Of a stretch of DNA of 61,118 nt, positions 33,214-42,064 are shown one piece after another. Within the stretch, counting starts at the first letter, position 1. Every line of letters begins with the position of its first letter. The notes beneath the pieces were generated by a model. The model saw only the letters and a program-made list of their open reading frames with translations, ran no database searches and was not told where the DNA came from. The translations under genes and the position numbers were made by a program. Origin of the DNA: Dysgonamonadaceae bacterium. GTDB lineage: Bacteria; Bacteroidota; Bacteroidia; Bacteroidales; Azobacteroidaceae. Location of the stretch: contig JAISWH010000072.1 in NCBI GenBank assembly GCA_031271125.1, positions 1 through 61,118 of the forward strand, written 5' to 3'.

Positions 33214-34773
33214 TTAATGTCCATTAAATATAAAGTACAAAGCAAACATAATCACAATAAGCACAATCCAGGCGATTTTTACCTTTTTATTTACGATTGC
33301 CGGTTTATAGTCCGATTCGGAACGTTTTCCGGCTTTATCCGTTAACGAAACAACAAAGATAAAAGCCGCCAAGACGATGAAAATCAAAAACGAGAGGTAG
33401 AGGAAATGCAAGCTCCGGAAAATATATCCGGCATAATACAAAACGCCTGTTCCGAGACTGAATATTGTTCCCGCCGTCAACGTCAAATTGATTGCTTTCG
33501 GCGAAGTTCGTTTCCCGAATACGGCAAAAAGAAAAGCCGAAGCCATCGGCGGCGCTAAAAAGCCTAAAACCGACTGGAAAATATTAAAGAAACTCAATCC
33601 TTGTATAAAAGTAATGCCAATAGCCAAAAAGACGGAAATCAAAGCGCCGAACAAGACGACAATCCGTCCGGTTTTTTTGACGGATTCCGCCGCCGATTTT
33701 CCGGGATTATTTTTCAAATAAATATCCATCGTATAAACGGCGCTCAGGGAGTTCAAAGCCGCTCCGATCGTGGAAATCAGTGCAGCCGCCATAATTACGA
33801 CTACCAAACCGGTCAGGCCGGAGGGGAAAACGCTTTGCACCAATTGTAAATAGGAATCGGTCGGATTGGATAAAGTAGGAATAAGCAGGAAACATAAAAT
33901 TCCCGGAACGATAAACAGGGGAATATCAATAATTTTCAGCCATGCACAGAAATTAGCGCCCATTTGCCCCTGTTTCAGATTTTTGGCGCCCAAAACGGAT
34001 TGCACCATGGATTGGTCGGTACACCAAAACCACACGCCCATTATCGGATAACCGAGCAGAATGGCTAACCAGGGAAAATCAGGATCGCTCAGCGGCTGAA
34101 ACAGATTCCAATAGTGTGGAGGCGTTTTTTCGATAACCGTACCGACGCCGCCTACTTTCACAATCGCCATCACGGCAAGCAGAATCGATACGCCAATCAG
34201 CAAAAGCATTTGATAGACATTCGTATAAGCAATGGCTTTCAATCCGCCCGCTATGGCGAATGAAGCGGAAACGGAAACTAAAATGACGATACACAGCCAC
34301 AAAGGATAATCCAATATTTGCGCCATGAATATGCCTCCCGAAAACAAAGTCAGCCCCAGCCACGAAACCAGAATCGTGATGATGGAATACCAGGCGATGT
34401 ATTTCCGGGTGTCGGCGCCGAAACGTTTTCCCATGTATTCGGGCAAAGTGGTAACATTCGCCGCTAAATAACGCGGGGCGAACACGAAGGCCAAAAGGCA
34501 GATGAACGGGAATGCATACCACGAAAAATTCCCTGCCGTAATGCCGTTTTCGTAACCGCTGCTCGCATTGGCTATCAGCATGGAAGGGCCTACGTTTGTA
34601 CCCCACATCGTGAGGCCGATGGCAAACCAGCCCAAAGATTTGTCGGCGAGAAACATGTTGCCCGACCTGTTCCGCTTGCCGTAACTTGCCCATATTGCAA
34701 CGGCAATCAGCAAGACGAGGTAAATCAAAATGATCGTTATGTCCGCACCGGAAAGTTCTATAATATTTTTCAT
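33214..34773 (-). CDS. Sodium:solute symporter (SSS family, SGLT-like)
   Basis: A 519-residue inner-membrane protein with about 13-14 hydrophobic helices. The SSS signature is visible in SWLGLTLFSGGIFMAQ, IAGGLKAIAYTNVYQM and the SGLT-type WFWCTDQSMVQSVLGAKN. The ATG at 34773 is chosen over a TTG 24 bp earlier, because it starts the protein just before the first helix and 4 bp after the UroD-like gene. SGLT-like members import neutral sugars with sodium. Wedged between the UroD-like methyltransferase and the homocysteine methyltransferase genes, it likely supplies the methylated substrate of this module. Confidence 0.9.
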   Translation of the reverse strand: MKNIIELSGADITIILIYLVLLIAVAIWASYGKRNRSGNMFLADKSLGWFAIGLTMWGTNVGPSMLIANASSGYENGITAGNFSWYAFPFICLLAFVFAPRYLAANVTTLPEYMGKRFGADTRKYIAWYSIITILVSWLGLTLFSGGIFMAQILDYPLWLCIVILVSVSASFAIAGGLKAIAYTNVYQMLLLIGVSILLAVMAIVKVGGVGTVIEKTPPHYWNLFQPLSDPDFPWLAILLGYPIMGVWFWCTDQSMVQSVLGAKNLKQGQMGANFCAWLKIIDIPLFIVPGILCFLLIPTLSNPTDSYLQLVQSVFPSGLTGLVVVIMAAALISTIGAALNSLSAVYTMDIYLKNNPGKSAAESVKKTGRIVVLFGALISVFLAIGITFIQGLSFFNIFQSVLGFLAPPMASAFLFAVFGKRTSPKAINLTLTAGTIFSLGTGVLYYAGYIFRSLHFLYLSFLIFIVLAAFIFVVSLTDKAGKRSESDYKPAIVNKKVKIAWIVLIVIMFALYFIFNGH

Positions 34774-34777
34774 GATT

Positions 34778-35842
34778 TTATCTATATTGTTCCACAATTC
34801 TTAACGCTTCGTCAATTTCCCGTTCCGATTTAAAATCAATATTTATATGCAAACCTTGATTGCCTACGCTGTCTAAAAGCGGTTTCAATTCGTTCGGCTG
34901 CACCCAGTTAGCCATCACCGATTTTCCTCCGGCGAGAATCTTCTTATACAAATCGTACCATTGCGGATTTCCGCCTTGCGGTTGTCCGTAGCCCGGCGTC
35001 CATTGAATAGCGTTCAGGTTTTCGAGTTCGAGCAAAGCATCCAAATGACGGATAGCGTCCACGCCGTCGAGATGATAAAGCGTATAGTCCAATTTATCGC
35101 ATTGTTGTCGAAGAAAAGGAAGCGCAAATGTACGGAAATCTTCTTCCGAAATCATAATAGACAAATCGCATTGCAGTTTGGAAACCTTGCCCGGCCCCCA
35201 TATCGAAAAATAACAGAAAGCCATTTCCCCGTCTTCATTGATAATATCATAAATTTGATCAAAGGCTTTGAAATACGCATCATTGACGGCTTGCAACTGT
35301 TGCAGGGTTTCGTCGGGCGCAATCACCATATCCATCAGGGTATTGTCCGAACCTTTCAGTCCCGCCAGGATGTCCAACCCTTCGATCAAATCGGGACAGC
35401 CAACCAAATAATTGCCTTGCGCTTTTGCTTTACAGGCTTTTAGCAAGTCGAGGTGCAGCCGCCACCAGGGATTATTTTCGTCGAACGTGATTTGTCCGTC
35501 GAAATTTTGTTTTTCGCGAATCCAAATCGTATCTTCCCGCCCTTCGAGTTCCGCGCCGAGAATGGCGCTCAACGAGCCGGGACCCAATTGGGTGTTTGCC
35601 GCCGGCAAAATATCGGCTTTGTAGGAATTGCGGGACATTTGATAGTTCAGGAAACCGGCGCGCCATTCGGGGTCGAACCAGTATTGGCAGGGGTCTTTGG
35701 CCTTTGGCGGCGCGGAAACAACCGCATAAGGCGCACCCTCTTTTTCAAGGTGTTCCCACATGGAAAGTACAATTCCCCGTCCGTTCCACCAGTCTAAATA
35801 ATGCTTTTTCGATTCTTCAAAATTTGTTTTCCAAGTATTCAT
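34778..35842 (-). CDS. Uroporphyrinogen decarboxylase-like methyltransferase
   Basis: A 354-residue cytoplasmic protein of the UroD/MtaA/CmuA superfamily, without signal peptide. Recognisable features are the TIM-barrel pattern with FCYFSIWGPGK, MISEEDFRTFALPFLRQQC and the metal-site-like LYHLDGVDAIRHLD, followed by the closing INIDFKSEREIDEAL. Relatives next to corrinoid proteins act as methyltransferases that demethylate a substrate and load the corrinoid, rather than as haem enzymes. No haem gene is nearby, and a corrinoid carrier, homocysteine methyltransferase and activation domain follow in the same operon. I infer that it removes an O-methyl group from a sugar. It starts 11 bp after the GH31 gene. 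Confidence 0.82.
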   Translation of the reverse strand: MNTWKTNFEESKKHYLDWWNGRGIVLSMWEHLEKEGAPYAVVSAPPKAKDPCQYWFDPEWRAGFLNYQMSRNSYKADILPAANTQLGPGSLSAILGAELEGREDTIWIREKQNFDGQITFDENNPWWRLHLDLLKACKAKAQGNYLVGCPDLIEGLDILAGLKGSDNTLMDMVIAPDETLQQLQAVNDAYFKAFDQIYDIINEDGEMAFCYFSIWGPGKVSKLQCDLSIMISEEDFRTFALPFLRQQCDKLDYTLYHLDGVDAIRHLDALLELENLNAIQWTPGYGQPQGGNPQWYDLYKKILAGGKSVMANWVQPNELKPLLDSVGNQGLHINIDFKSEREIDEALRIVEQYR

Positions 35843-35853
35843 CTGTTGTTAAT

Positions 35854-38070
35854 TTATAGGGGGGGGTAACTTTCATAAATTGTTTTACTCAAATCCATTT
35901 CATCCGTGCAATTAACCGCTTCGGGATAAACCGGAACGGCCGCGCCGTATTTCACAAAAACAGGCGTCTCATCCAAAGGCGTTTGCAAGCCTTTCAACCA
36001 TTGTGCGCCTGCATAAACTTTTCCCGTAAAGAAATGTACCCACCGGCCTTCCGGCAGATAAACATCCCGTTTCCCGCCGGGATTGACCAAGGGCGCTACT
36101 AACATGTTTTCGCCGAAATAATATTGGTCGTCAATGTGGCGGCAAGTCTTATCTTCGGGATGATGCAAATACAAAGCGCGTAATACCGGAAAACCCGTTT
36201 CCGTTGCTATTTTACTTTGTTCCATCAGGTAGGGAATCAATTTATAACGAATTGCCCACCATTTGCGGATAATCGGCGCAATGGCGGGGTAATGCCAAGG
36301 CTCGCGCTTGTGCGAACCGTGATAACGGATGTGCGAAGAAAATACGCCGAATTGCGTCCAACGGACATACAATTCCTCGTCGATAACGCTATTCATAAAA
36401 TCGGGCAAACTGTGAAATCCCGGCACATCGTGGCTCCAAAAAGCAAAGCCCGACAGTCCGAGATGTAATCCGCCTTTGAGCGATCCGGCCAGGCCGTCCC
36501 ACGATGAGGCCGCATCGCCGCCCCAATGCAAAGGATAACGTTGACAGCCCGCCCATGCCGCCCGCGCCCAGATAATTCCTTCGCCCGTACACGCTTTTGT
36601 GATTTCGTAGGCTGCTTTCTGATAAAGTAAAGGATAGAGATTCCGCAATTTTTCGGGGGGCATCGCATGGTATTCGGCTTCCGTATGAATTTCTTCGCCA
36701 AAATCAGTTTTGATACAGGCGACGCCCATATCCAAGAGTTTCTTTAACAAACTTTTGTACCATTCTACGGCTTTCGGATAAGTGAAATCAATCGTGCCGG
36801 CATAATCCTGCACGCTGAAATCGGACGCTCCTCGCATTTTCCGTTGCGTCCGGCAAATGTAATTGTTTTGAACGGCTTCTTCGTATTGTTCGGCGTTGTA
36901 AGCGATGTAAGGCAATTGCCAGAGACTTATCCGGAAACCTTTATTTTTCAGGTTTTTGATCCATTTTTCGGGTTCGGGGAAACGTTCTTTGTTGAATTTC
37001 CATTCGCACAGCCAATCGGTTTCAAACCAACCGGTATCAAGATGGATGAGGTCGCAGGGATAATTTTCCGCACGCAAACGGTTGCAGATTTCATTTACTT
37101 CATCGGCGGAAAAATAGCTCATCCGGCTCATCCAAACGCCGAAACTCCAAAGCGGCGGCATCGTTGGAAAACCGGTTAGTTGCCGGTATCCAAACAAGAT
37201 TTCTTCGGGAGTGTCGCCGCCGATAAGGAAAAAATCCAACAACGGCTCTTCCGTTAAGATTTGCGCCGAACGCGTCGAATGGTCGGCTAAGGAAAATTTG
37301 GCAAAAGCGGTTGTGTGCAAAAACAAACCGTATCCTTCAGTCGACAAATAAAAAGGTATGTTCTTGTATGTCCGGCGGTTATTCACACCCTGACCATCCT
37401 GATTGCACAATTGCAGCGTCCGCCCCGATAAATCCGCTTTGGCAAATCGTTCGCCTGTTCCCATGAAACACTCGCCGGATTTTACTTTGAAAGAACAAGT
37501 TGCCCGGTGCGGCTTACCGTTTTTCTCTACCATTGCCAAGGCGAAAGCGTCGTGGCGGGCAGGCGAAAACATATCGTAATCGACTAAATTTACAGCCCGT
37601 TTGCCGTCGGGAAAAAATCGCAAGCCCAAAGCCGGTTGCGGCGCGGGTTGCAAATCGCTCCACCAATCCGTCGGATGAGGTTGAAAGTCAAAGACGGCTC
37701 TTGTGTTTTCTTTTTCGTCGAGAACCTGCCATTTATTAGGAGTATGTAGAATGGATAATGTAGCATGGGAAATGGGGTTGGGTGTGAGCATTTCTGAGGT
37801 TTCGGCTATTTTGTCGCCGAATGAAATGGAGACTCTCAGGATTTTTTCACCGTATGCTTTAATTCTCAAAGTATAATTTTCGGGAGCGACTGAAAAATCG
37901 GGTGTTATTTCATTGGAATGATGTTGTTTTTGAAACGGGATTGAGACAAAAATATCGCCTTCCCGCTCCTCAATTTTAGTGGGAACACAAGCCTGCCAGA
38001 GCCGGTCGCTACCGTTGAGCGATGGCTCAAAGTCAAGAAAATCAAATAATTGATAATTCGTCTGTTTCAT
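35854..38070 (-). CDS. GH31 alpha-xylosidase-like enzyme (cytoplasmic)
   Basis: A 738-residue GH31 enzyme of the YicI type. The nucleophile is Asp456 (CIKTDFGEEI) and the acid/base Asp519 (HWGGDAASSW). The KTDFGE signature favours alpha-xylosidase over alpha-glucosidase. There is no signal peptide, so it probably acts in the cytoplasm on imported oligosaccharides. RG-II side chain A carries an alpha-linked 2-O-methyl-D-xylose, and the next gene 11 bp downstream is the UroD-like methyltransferase, so release and demethylation of methyl-xylose is an attractive link. The last codons (ESYPPL) include a run of eight G/C (35859-35866), which resembles the end of repeat family 1. Confidence 0.9.
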   Translation of the reverse strand: MKQTNYQLFDFLDFEPSLNGSDRLWQACVPTKIEEREGDIFVSIPFQKQHHSNEITPDFSVAPENYTLRIKAYGEKILRVSISFGDKIAETSEMLTPNPISHATLSILHTPNKWQVLDEKENTRAVFDFQPHPTDWWSDLQPAPQPALGLRFFPDGKRAVNLVDYDMFSPARHDAFALAMVEKNGKPHRATCSFKVKSGECFMGTGERFAKADLSGRTLQLCNQDGQGVNNRRTYKNIPFYLSTEGYGLFLHTTAFAKFSLADHSTRSAQILTEEPLLDFFLIGGDTPEEILFGYRQLTGFPTMPPLWSFGVWMSRMSYFSADEVNEICNRLRAENYPCDLIHLDTGWFETDWLCEWKFNKERFPEPEKWIKNLKNKGFRISLWQLPYIAYNAEQYEEAVQNNYICRTQRKMRGASDFSVQDYAGTIDFTYPKAVEWYKSLLKKLLDMGVACIKTDFGEEIHTEAEYHAMPPEKLRNLYPLLYQKAAYEITKACTGEGIIWARAAWAGCQRYPLHWGGDAASSWDGLAGSLKGGLHLGLSGFAFWSHDVPGFHSLPDFMNSVIDEELYVRWTQFGVFSSHIRYHGSHKREPWHYPAIAPIIRKWWAIRYKLIPYLMEQSKIATETGFPVLRALYLHHPEDKTCRHIDDQYYFGENMLVAPLVNPGGKRDVYLPEGRWVHFFTGKVYAGAQWLKGLQTPLDETPVFVKYGAAVPVYPEAVNCTDEMDLSKTIYESYPPL

Positions 38071-38076
38071 TATTCG

Positions 38077-38754
38077 TCATTCGTAATTTATCATTCGTAA
38101 TTCGCAATTGCCCCAAGTTTCATCAGGTGCAGTCCCTTCAATTCCTTCCTGATATTTAGACATAATTGCGTTCCATTCGTCGACGCGGGGATTATTTTCC
38201 GTCGTTTTCGGATTGAGTTCATCCAAAGTCTTACCCTTGGGAATACTGATAATCAACATCAATTGACGGCCTTGCCGGAAAACGAGCAAGCGTTGAAAAT
38301 CCGCATTGCAGAAACCTTGCGCCACTTCGGGAAATAATTCCTGCTGACGAGCGTGATAGTGCATGTATTCTTGCTGTAAAACCGTATCGGCGACCAGATT
38401 GGCCGTCATAATAACGTGTTCCCATTCGGGTGCAATATCTTGATTATCACATTGTTTGCGATTAAATTCGTAAAACGGCTTGTCGTATATGTGAATGGCC
38501 GCTTCGGGATAGCGTTGTGCAATTTCTTCCTGCGCCGCTTCCAAATCGCCGAATGTCCCAAACAAAACCCAATGGTTTTTCCATTGATAAACGGAAACTT
38601 CTGTGTTTCTCAATTTGAGCCAATCATTTAATTGACCTATATCCAAAGTATCCGCAACAATTTCAAATACAACAGGCAAGTTCGCTTCCCGTTTGCCCGA
38701 GCAACCATAAGCTATCATTAATACTGTAAAAACGGACAAAATTGTTTTTTTCAT
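38077..38754 (-). CDS. L-rhamnose mutarotase-family lipoprotein
   Basis: A 225-residue protein started at the ATG at 38754, giving a probable lipoprotein signal (MKKTILSVFTVLMIAYGCSG). The C-terminal domain (about 120-215) matches the RhaM/DUF718 mutarotase family: YMHYHARQQELFPEV, CNADFQRLLVFRQGRQLMLII and the VDEWNAIM end. The N-terminal half (VFEIVADTLDIGQLNDWL to AAIHIYDKPFYEF) looks like a second small alpha/beta-barrel domain of similar size, so the protein may be an internal dimer. RhaM interconverts anomers of L-rhamnose. Surface or periplasmic attachment would place it where rhamnosidases release the sugar. The last residues (ELRMINYE) come from an AT-rich spacer repeat. Confidence 0.82.
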   Translation of the reverse strand: MKKTILSVFTVLMIAYGCSGKREANLPVVFEIVADTLDIGQLNDWLKLRNTEVSVYQWKNHWVLFGTFGDLEAAQEEIAQRYPEAAIHIYDKPFYEFNRKQCDNQDIAPEWEHVIMTANLVADTVLQQEYMHYHARQQELFPEVAQGFCNADFQRLLVFRQGRQLMLIISIPKGKTLDELNPKTTENNPRVDEWNAIMSKYQEGIEGTAPDETWGNCELRMINYE

Positions 38755-38762
38755 TTTGTATT

Positions 38763-39893
38763 TCAAATTAATTTTTCCGGCCAACTGTAACTGCCCGGTT
38801 TGATTGTAAGGTGTAAATTTTCCCGATCCGGAATTTCCATTCGGACAACTCCCTGTGCGTATTCATATACCGGGACGAGCGATAAAAAATCGTTTGCCTC
38901 CAAACAAGCATAGGCAGTCGCTCCTCCTTCGATAAAAAGTTCCTCTATCGGGGTCTTTTCCAACAAATATTTACTGATTGCCGCCAATAAATATTTGATT
39001 TTCCCTGATACAACAGCATCAGCCTTTTTCCTTTCCGTGCAGACAATCAACCGTTTCCGGCGATTGAAAACATGTAGTATCTCTTTCAACCGATTTTCAA
39101 ATGTTTCCGAATTCTCAAGAAGCGTATTTACTTCATTAACAGCTATTTCAAAAACATCAAAATCCGTCGCTTTCCGAATGAAATCCCAACTTGCTTCGTG
39201 CGTACTTCCGCAAATCATCAACCTGTTTTTCCCCCATTCGGGCGTTTCGCGCCGCGCCGTTTTTTTTACCGCCGGAAAAACCGTTTGCAAACAGGCTTCA
39301 AAGAAAGCAGACGCGCCGGCCGGCAAAATATCCGGGGTTAATTGCTTTGCATAATCGGAATAATCTTTTTCGTCAACAATATCAGGCAAAATAATCATTT
39401 CATTATCAGGCAAATGAATGATTTCCTTTACCAATGAAGATTTTGCGGGAAAATCGGGATCATCGGCAAACGAAGTTTGAGCCAAGGGTTGTCCATTGAT
39501 ATAATAAACGCCGTCGCGGATAATTCGCCCGTTTCCGGGATTCGCCGGAAGAATAAAAACCTGATATTTAGTAATTTGATTTAACAATTCATCAATTTCG
39601 GGAATAATATGCCCTCGTAAAGCCGAATCAATTTTTTTAAACATCCAATCCAAACGAGAAGACCGTGGGTTAAGTCCGCAATGGCAAGACAGGAAATAGG
39701 CAATTTCCCATGTCCTTTCGCGGGCTTTCGTTTCGGACATAGAGCGCGTGTCGGACGCGATAATCCACACATCCGTTTGAGGAATATGTTCCAAACCCAA
39801 ATCGAAATCGAAATGGATTTGCAAGTCGTAACGCAGGCAAATACCCGCTATTTCCGCTGCTCCGCTAATATCGTCCGCAAGTACCGTAATCAT
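38763..39893 (-). CDS. DUF1537 four-carbon acid sugar kinase (D-threonate kinase type)
   Basis: A 376-residue cytoplasmic kinase. The N-terminal motif VLADDISGAAEIAG and the C-terminal EGGATAYACL region are those of the DUF1537 family (DtnK/OtnK), which phosphorylates tetronates such as D-threonate, L-threonate or D-erythronate at C4. CGSTHEAS marks the start of the C-terminal domain. It overlaps by 4 bp (ATGA) with the PdxA2-type gene. That pair is the known D-threonate/D-erythronate catabolic unit ending in dihydroxyacetone phosphate. DUF1537 members also act on 3-oxo-isoapionate in apiose degradation, an alternative since a GH140-like module is encoded nearby. Confidence 0.88.
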   Translation of the reverse strand: MITVLADDISGAAEIAGICLRYDLQIHFDFDLGLEHIPQTDVWIIASDTRSMSETKARERTWEIAYFLSCHCGLNPRSSRLDWMFKKIDSALRGHIIPEIDELLNQITKYQVFILPANPGNGRIIRDGVYYINGQPLAQTSFADDPDFPAKSSLVKEIIHLPDNEMIILPDIVDEKDYSDYAKQLTPDILPAGASAFFEACLQTVFPAVKKTARRETPEWGKNRLMICGSTHEASWDFIRKATDFDVFEIAVNEVNTLLENSETFENRLKEILHVFNRRKRLIVCTERKKADAVVSGKIKYLLAAISKYLLEKTPIEELFIEGGATAYACLEANDFLSLVPVYEYAQGVVRMEIPDRENLHLTIKPGSYSWPEKLI

Positions 39894-40924
39894 TCGTTTT
39901 TCTTTCTATTAACAGCCATTTTAACAGCATATTCAATCGCAATCCTCATCGCGTCTTCATTGGCAATTCCTTTTCCGGCAATCTCAAACGCTGTACCATG
40001 GTCTACCGACGTCCGGATAATCGGCAAGCCGAGCGTAATGTTCACACCTTTCACGCTTTCCATGGATTGCGTTTGATTATTCCACTTGAACCCGACCAGT
40101 TTGAACGGAATATGTCCTTGATCGTGATACATCGCCACGCAACCGTCGTATTTTCCCTGTATGGCTTTTGGGAAAAGCGTGTCGGAGGGAATAGGGCCTT
40201 CTGCATTATATCCTTTAGCAACCGCTTTTTGAACGGCAGGCTCAATGATACCTTTGTCTTCATTGCCAAACAAACCGCCGTCGCCTGCATGGGGATTCAG
40301 TCCGGCGACGCCAATGCGCGGATTTTCGACGCCAAACTGTACGCAAGCATCGTGCAGTAAACGAATTACGTCAAAAATCCGTTCCTCGCTAATCCGGTCG
40401 CAGGCTTCACGTAAAGACAGATGCGTAGTGGCGTGAACGATCCGTAAAGCATCGTCAGCCAACAACATGGTATATTTTTCCGTATTTGTATAATGGGCGT
40501 ATATTTCCGTATGTCCCGAAAAATGATGTCCCCCAAGATGAATCGCTTCCTTATTGATAGGTGCGGTCACGGTTGCATCTATTTTTCCTTCCATTGCCAT
40601 TTCGATGACTTTGACGATGGATTCAAAAGCGGCGCGACCGGCGGCGGCGGAAACTTTCCCGTATTCAATCGACTGTAAATCAACATTATTTAAATCGAAA
40701 ACATCAATAGTTCCAAAGTCAAACTGTGCTTCTTCAATCTGATTTACCGCATGGATATTCAGTGAAGATTTGCAAATCCTCAAAGCATCGTGCATCACCT
40801 GCACATCGGCAAAAACCAAAGGCCGGCAAATGCCGTAAACGGCAGGATTGCTCAACGACTTGACAATAATCTCAGGCCCGATGCCGGCGGGGTCGCCCAT
40901 GGTGATTCCTATAATCGGCTTCAT
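39890..40924 (-). CDS. pdxA2: PdxA2-type tetronate-4-phosphate dehydrogenase
   Basis: A 344-residue PdxA-family oxidoreductase. The ATG at 40924 (MKPIIGITMGDPAGIGPEI) is chosen over a TTG four codons earlier. Metal-binding histidines lie in ATTHLSLRE, LNPHAGDGG and MYHDQGHIP. Classical PdxA makes vitamin B6 from 4-hydroxythreonine phosphate. Copies next to DUF1537 kinases instead oxidise D-threonate or D-erythronate 4-phosphate, which decarboxylates to dihydroxyacetone phosphate. The ATGA overlap with the kinase gene and the absence of other B6 genes favour the catabolic role. It lies 12 bp after the iron alcohol dehydrogenase gene. Confidence 0.88.
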   Translation of the reverse strand: MKPIIGITMGDPAGIGPEIIVKSLSNPAVYGICRPLVFADVQVMHDALRICKSSLNIHAVNQIEEAQFDFGTIDVFDLNNVDLQSIEYGKVSAAAGRAAFESIVKVIEMAMEGKIDATVTAPINKEAIHLGGHHFSGHTEIYAHYTNTEKYTMLLADDALRIVHATTHLSLREACDRISEERIFDVIRLLHDACVQFGVENPRIGVAGLNPHAGDGGLFGNEDKGIIEPAVQKAVAKGYNAEGPIPSDTLFPKAIQGKYDGCVAMYHDQGHIPFKLVGFKWNNQTQSMESVKGVNITLGLPIIRTSVDHGTAFEIAGKGIANEDAMRIAIEYAVKMAVNRKKNE

Positions 40925-40936
40925 GTCAATTATCAA

Positions 40937-42064
40937 TTACGAATTATTAACTACTAATTTCATAAAAATATCTATAGCGTCTTCTTTTGTTACTTCCCTG
41001 GGATTGTTGACAAGCAGGCGCGTTACTTTCATCGCCAAATCGGCCAAAGTTTCCACATCCGACCGGCTAATGCCGATTTCGGAAAGTTTTTGCGGAATAC
41101 CGCAAGCGGCCGACAAAGCTTTGATTTTTTCAATGCCTTCCCCGGCTGAGGCCGCACCGAAAGCCAATGCTATTTCCCTGTATTTATCCGGTGAAGCCGG
41201 CAAATTGAATTTCATCACTTCGGGCAACAAAATCGCATTCGCCAAACCATGCGAAATGTGGTATTTCCCGCCCAAACCGTAAGACAAAGCATGAACAGCA
41301 GCAGTATTCACCGGCCCCAAACACAAACCGCCGTACATACTGCCTAATGCCAAAGCAGCGCGAGCGTCGATATTTTGTCCATCGTGATAAGCTATTTCCA
41401 GGTTGTCGGCAATCAACCGGATACCTGCTAAAGCATAATTGTCGATTACCGGATGACTGTATTTGTTTGTGTAAGCCTCAATGCAGTGTGAAAGTGCATC
41501 CATAGCCGTTTCCGCCGTAATGCGGGCGGGAAGCCCCACCATCAGGTCAGGGTCGATGTAGCAGACGTCGGGAATCAGGTATGGACTGATGACGCCTTTC
41601 TTTTCCATGCTGCTTTCGTCCAACAGAATCGCATTGGGTGAAACTTCGCTGCCTGTGCCGGAAGTTGTAGGGATACAAATCAATCCGCAATTTCTTCCTT
41701 TCAAAAAATTCTTTCCGAAAATTTCCCGGACGTTTTGCCGGCTATCACACAGAGCGGCGAGCAGTTTAGCGGTATCCAACACGCTACCGCCGCCGATTCC
41801 GATTACACAATCGGGCTGAAATTCGCCGGCAATGTTCAACAGTCCGTCGAAATAATCAACAGTCGGCTCACCGAATCGATATTCGATGATCTGCGTTTCC
41901 GCATCAAAAGAAGCCGCCAAGCGATTGGCTGTATCCAACAAAGGCAAGGCCGCAAGAAGCAATATCCTTCTGTAACCGGCTTGCCGGCAATCGTCCGGTA
42001 ATTGCAGGACAACTTGCGTTCCGAAAGCAATTTTTTGCGGTTGATATAAAATTATACCATTCAT
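40937..42064 (-). CDS. Iron-containing alcohol dehydrogenase
   Basis: A 375-residue group III alcohol dehydrogenase with NAD-binding motifs GIGGGSVLDTAKLLAAL and PTTSGTGSEVSPNAIL, and metal-site regions AMDALSHCIEAY and YGLGGKYHISHGLANA. These enzymes reversibly reduce short aldehydes. Between a PdxA2/kinase pair and a symporter plus aldolase, a fitting job is reduction of the C4 semialdehyde made by the aldolase to a tetronate. Specificity cannot be read from sequence. It overlaps the symporter gene by 4 bp (ATGA). Confidence 0.9.
   Translation of the reverse strand: MNGIILYQPQKIAFGTQVVLQLPDDCRQAGYRRILLLAALPLLDTANRLAASFDAETQIIEYRFGEPTVDYFDGLLNIAGEFQPDCVIGIGGGSVLDTAKLLAALCDSRQNVREIFGKNFLKGRNCGLICIPTTSGTGSEVSPNAILLDESSMEKKGVISPYLIPDVCYIDPDLMVGLPARITAETAMDALSHCIEAYTNKYSHPVIDNYALAGIRLIADNLEIAYHDGQNIDARAALALGSMYGGLCLGPVNTAAVHALSYGLGGKYHISHGLANAILLPEVMKFNLPASPDKYREIALAFGAASAGEGIEKIKALSAACGIPQKLSEIGISRSDVETLADLAMKVTRLLVNNPREVTKEDAIDIFMKLVVNNS

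Noticed and set aside
34778..35842. Annotation as the haem enzyme HemE
   Set aside because: Neighbours are a corrinoid protein, homocysteine methyltransferase and activation domain. No haem gene is nearby, and the HemE N-terminal arginine-rich substrate motif is not seen.
39890..40924. Annotation as vitamin B6 gene pdxA
   Set aside because: ATGA overlap with a DUF1537 kinase gene and lack of other B6 genes point to the tetronate-phosphate role.
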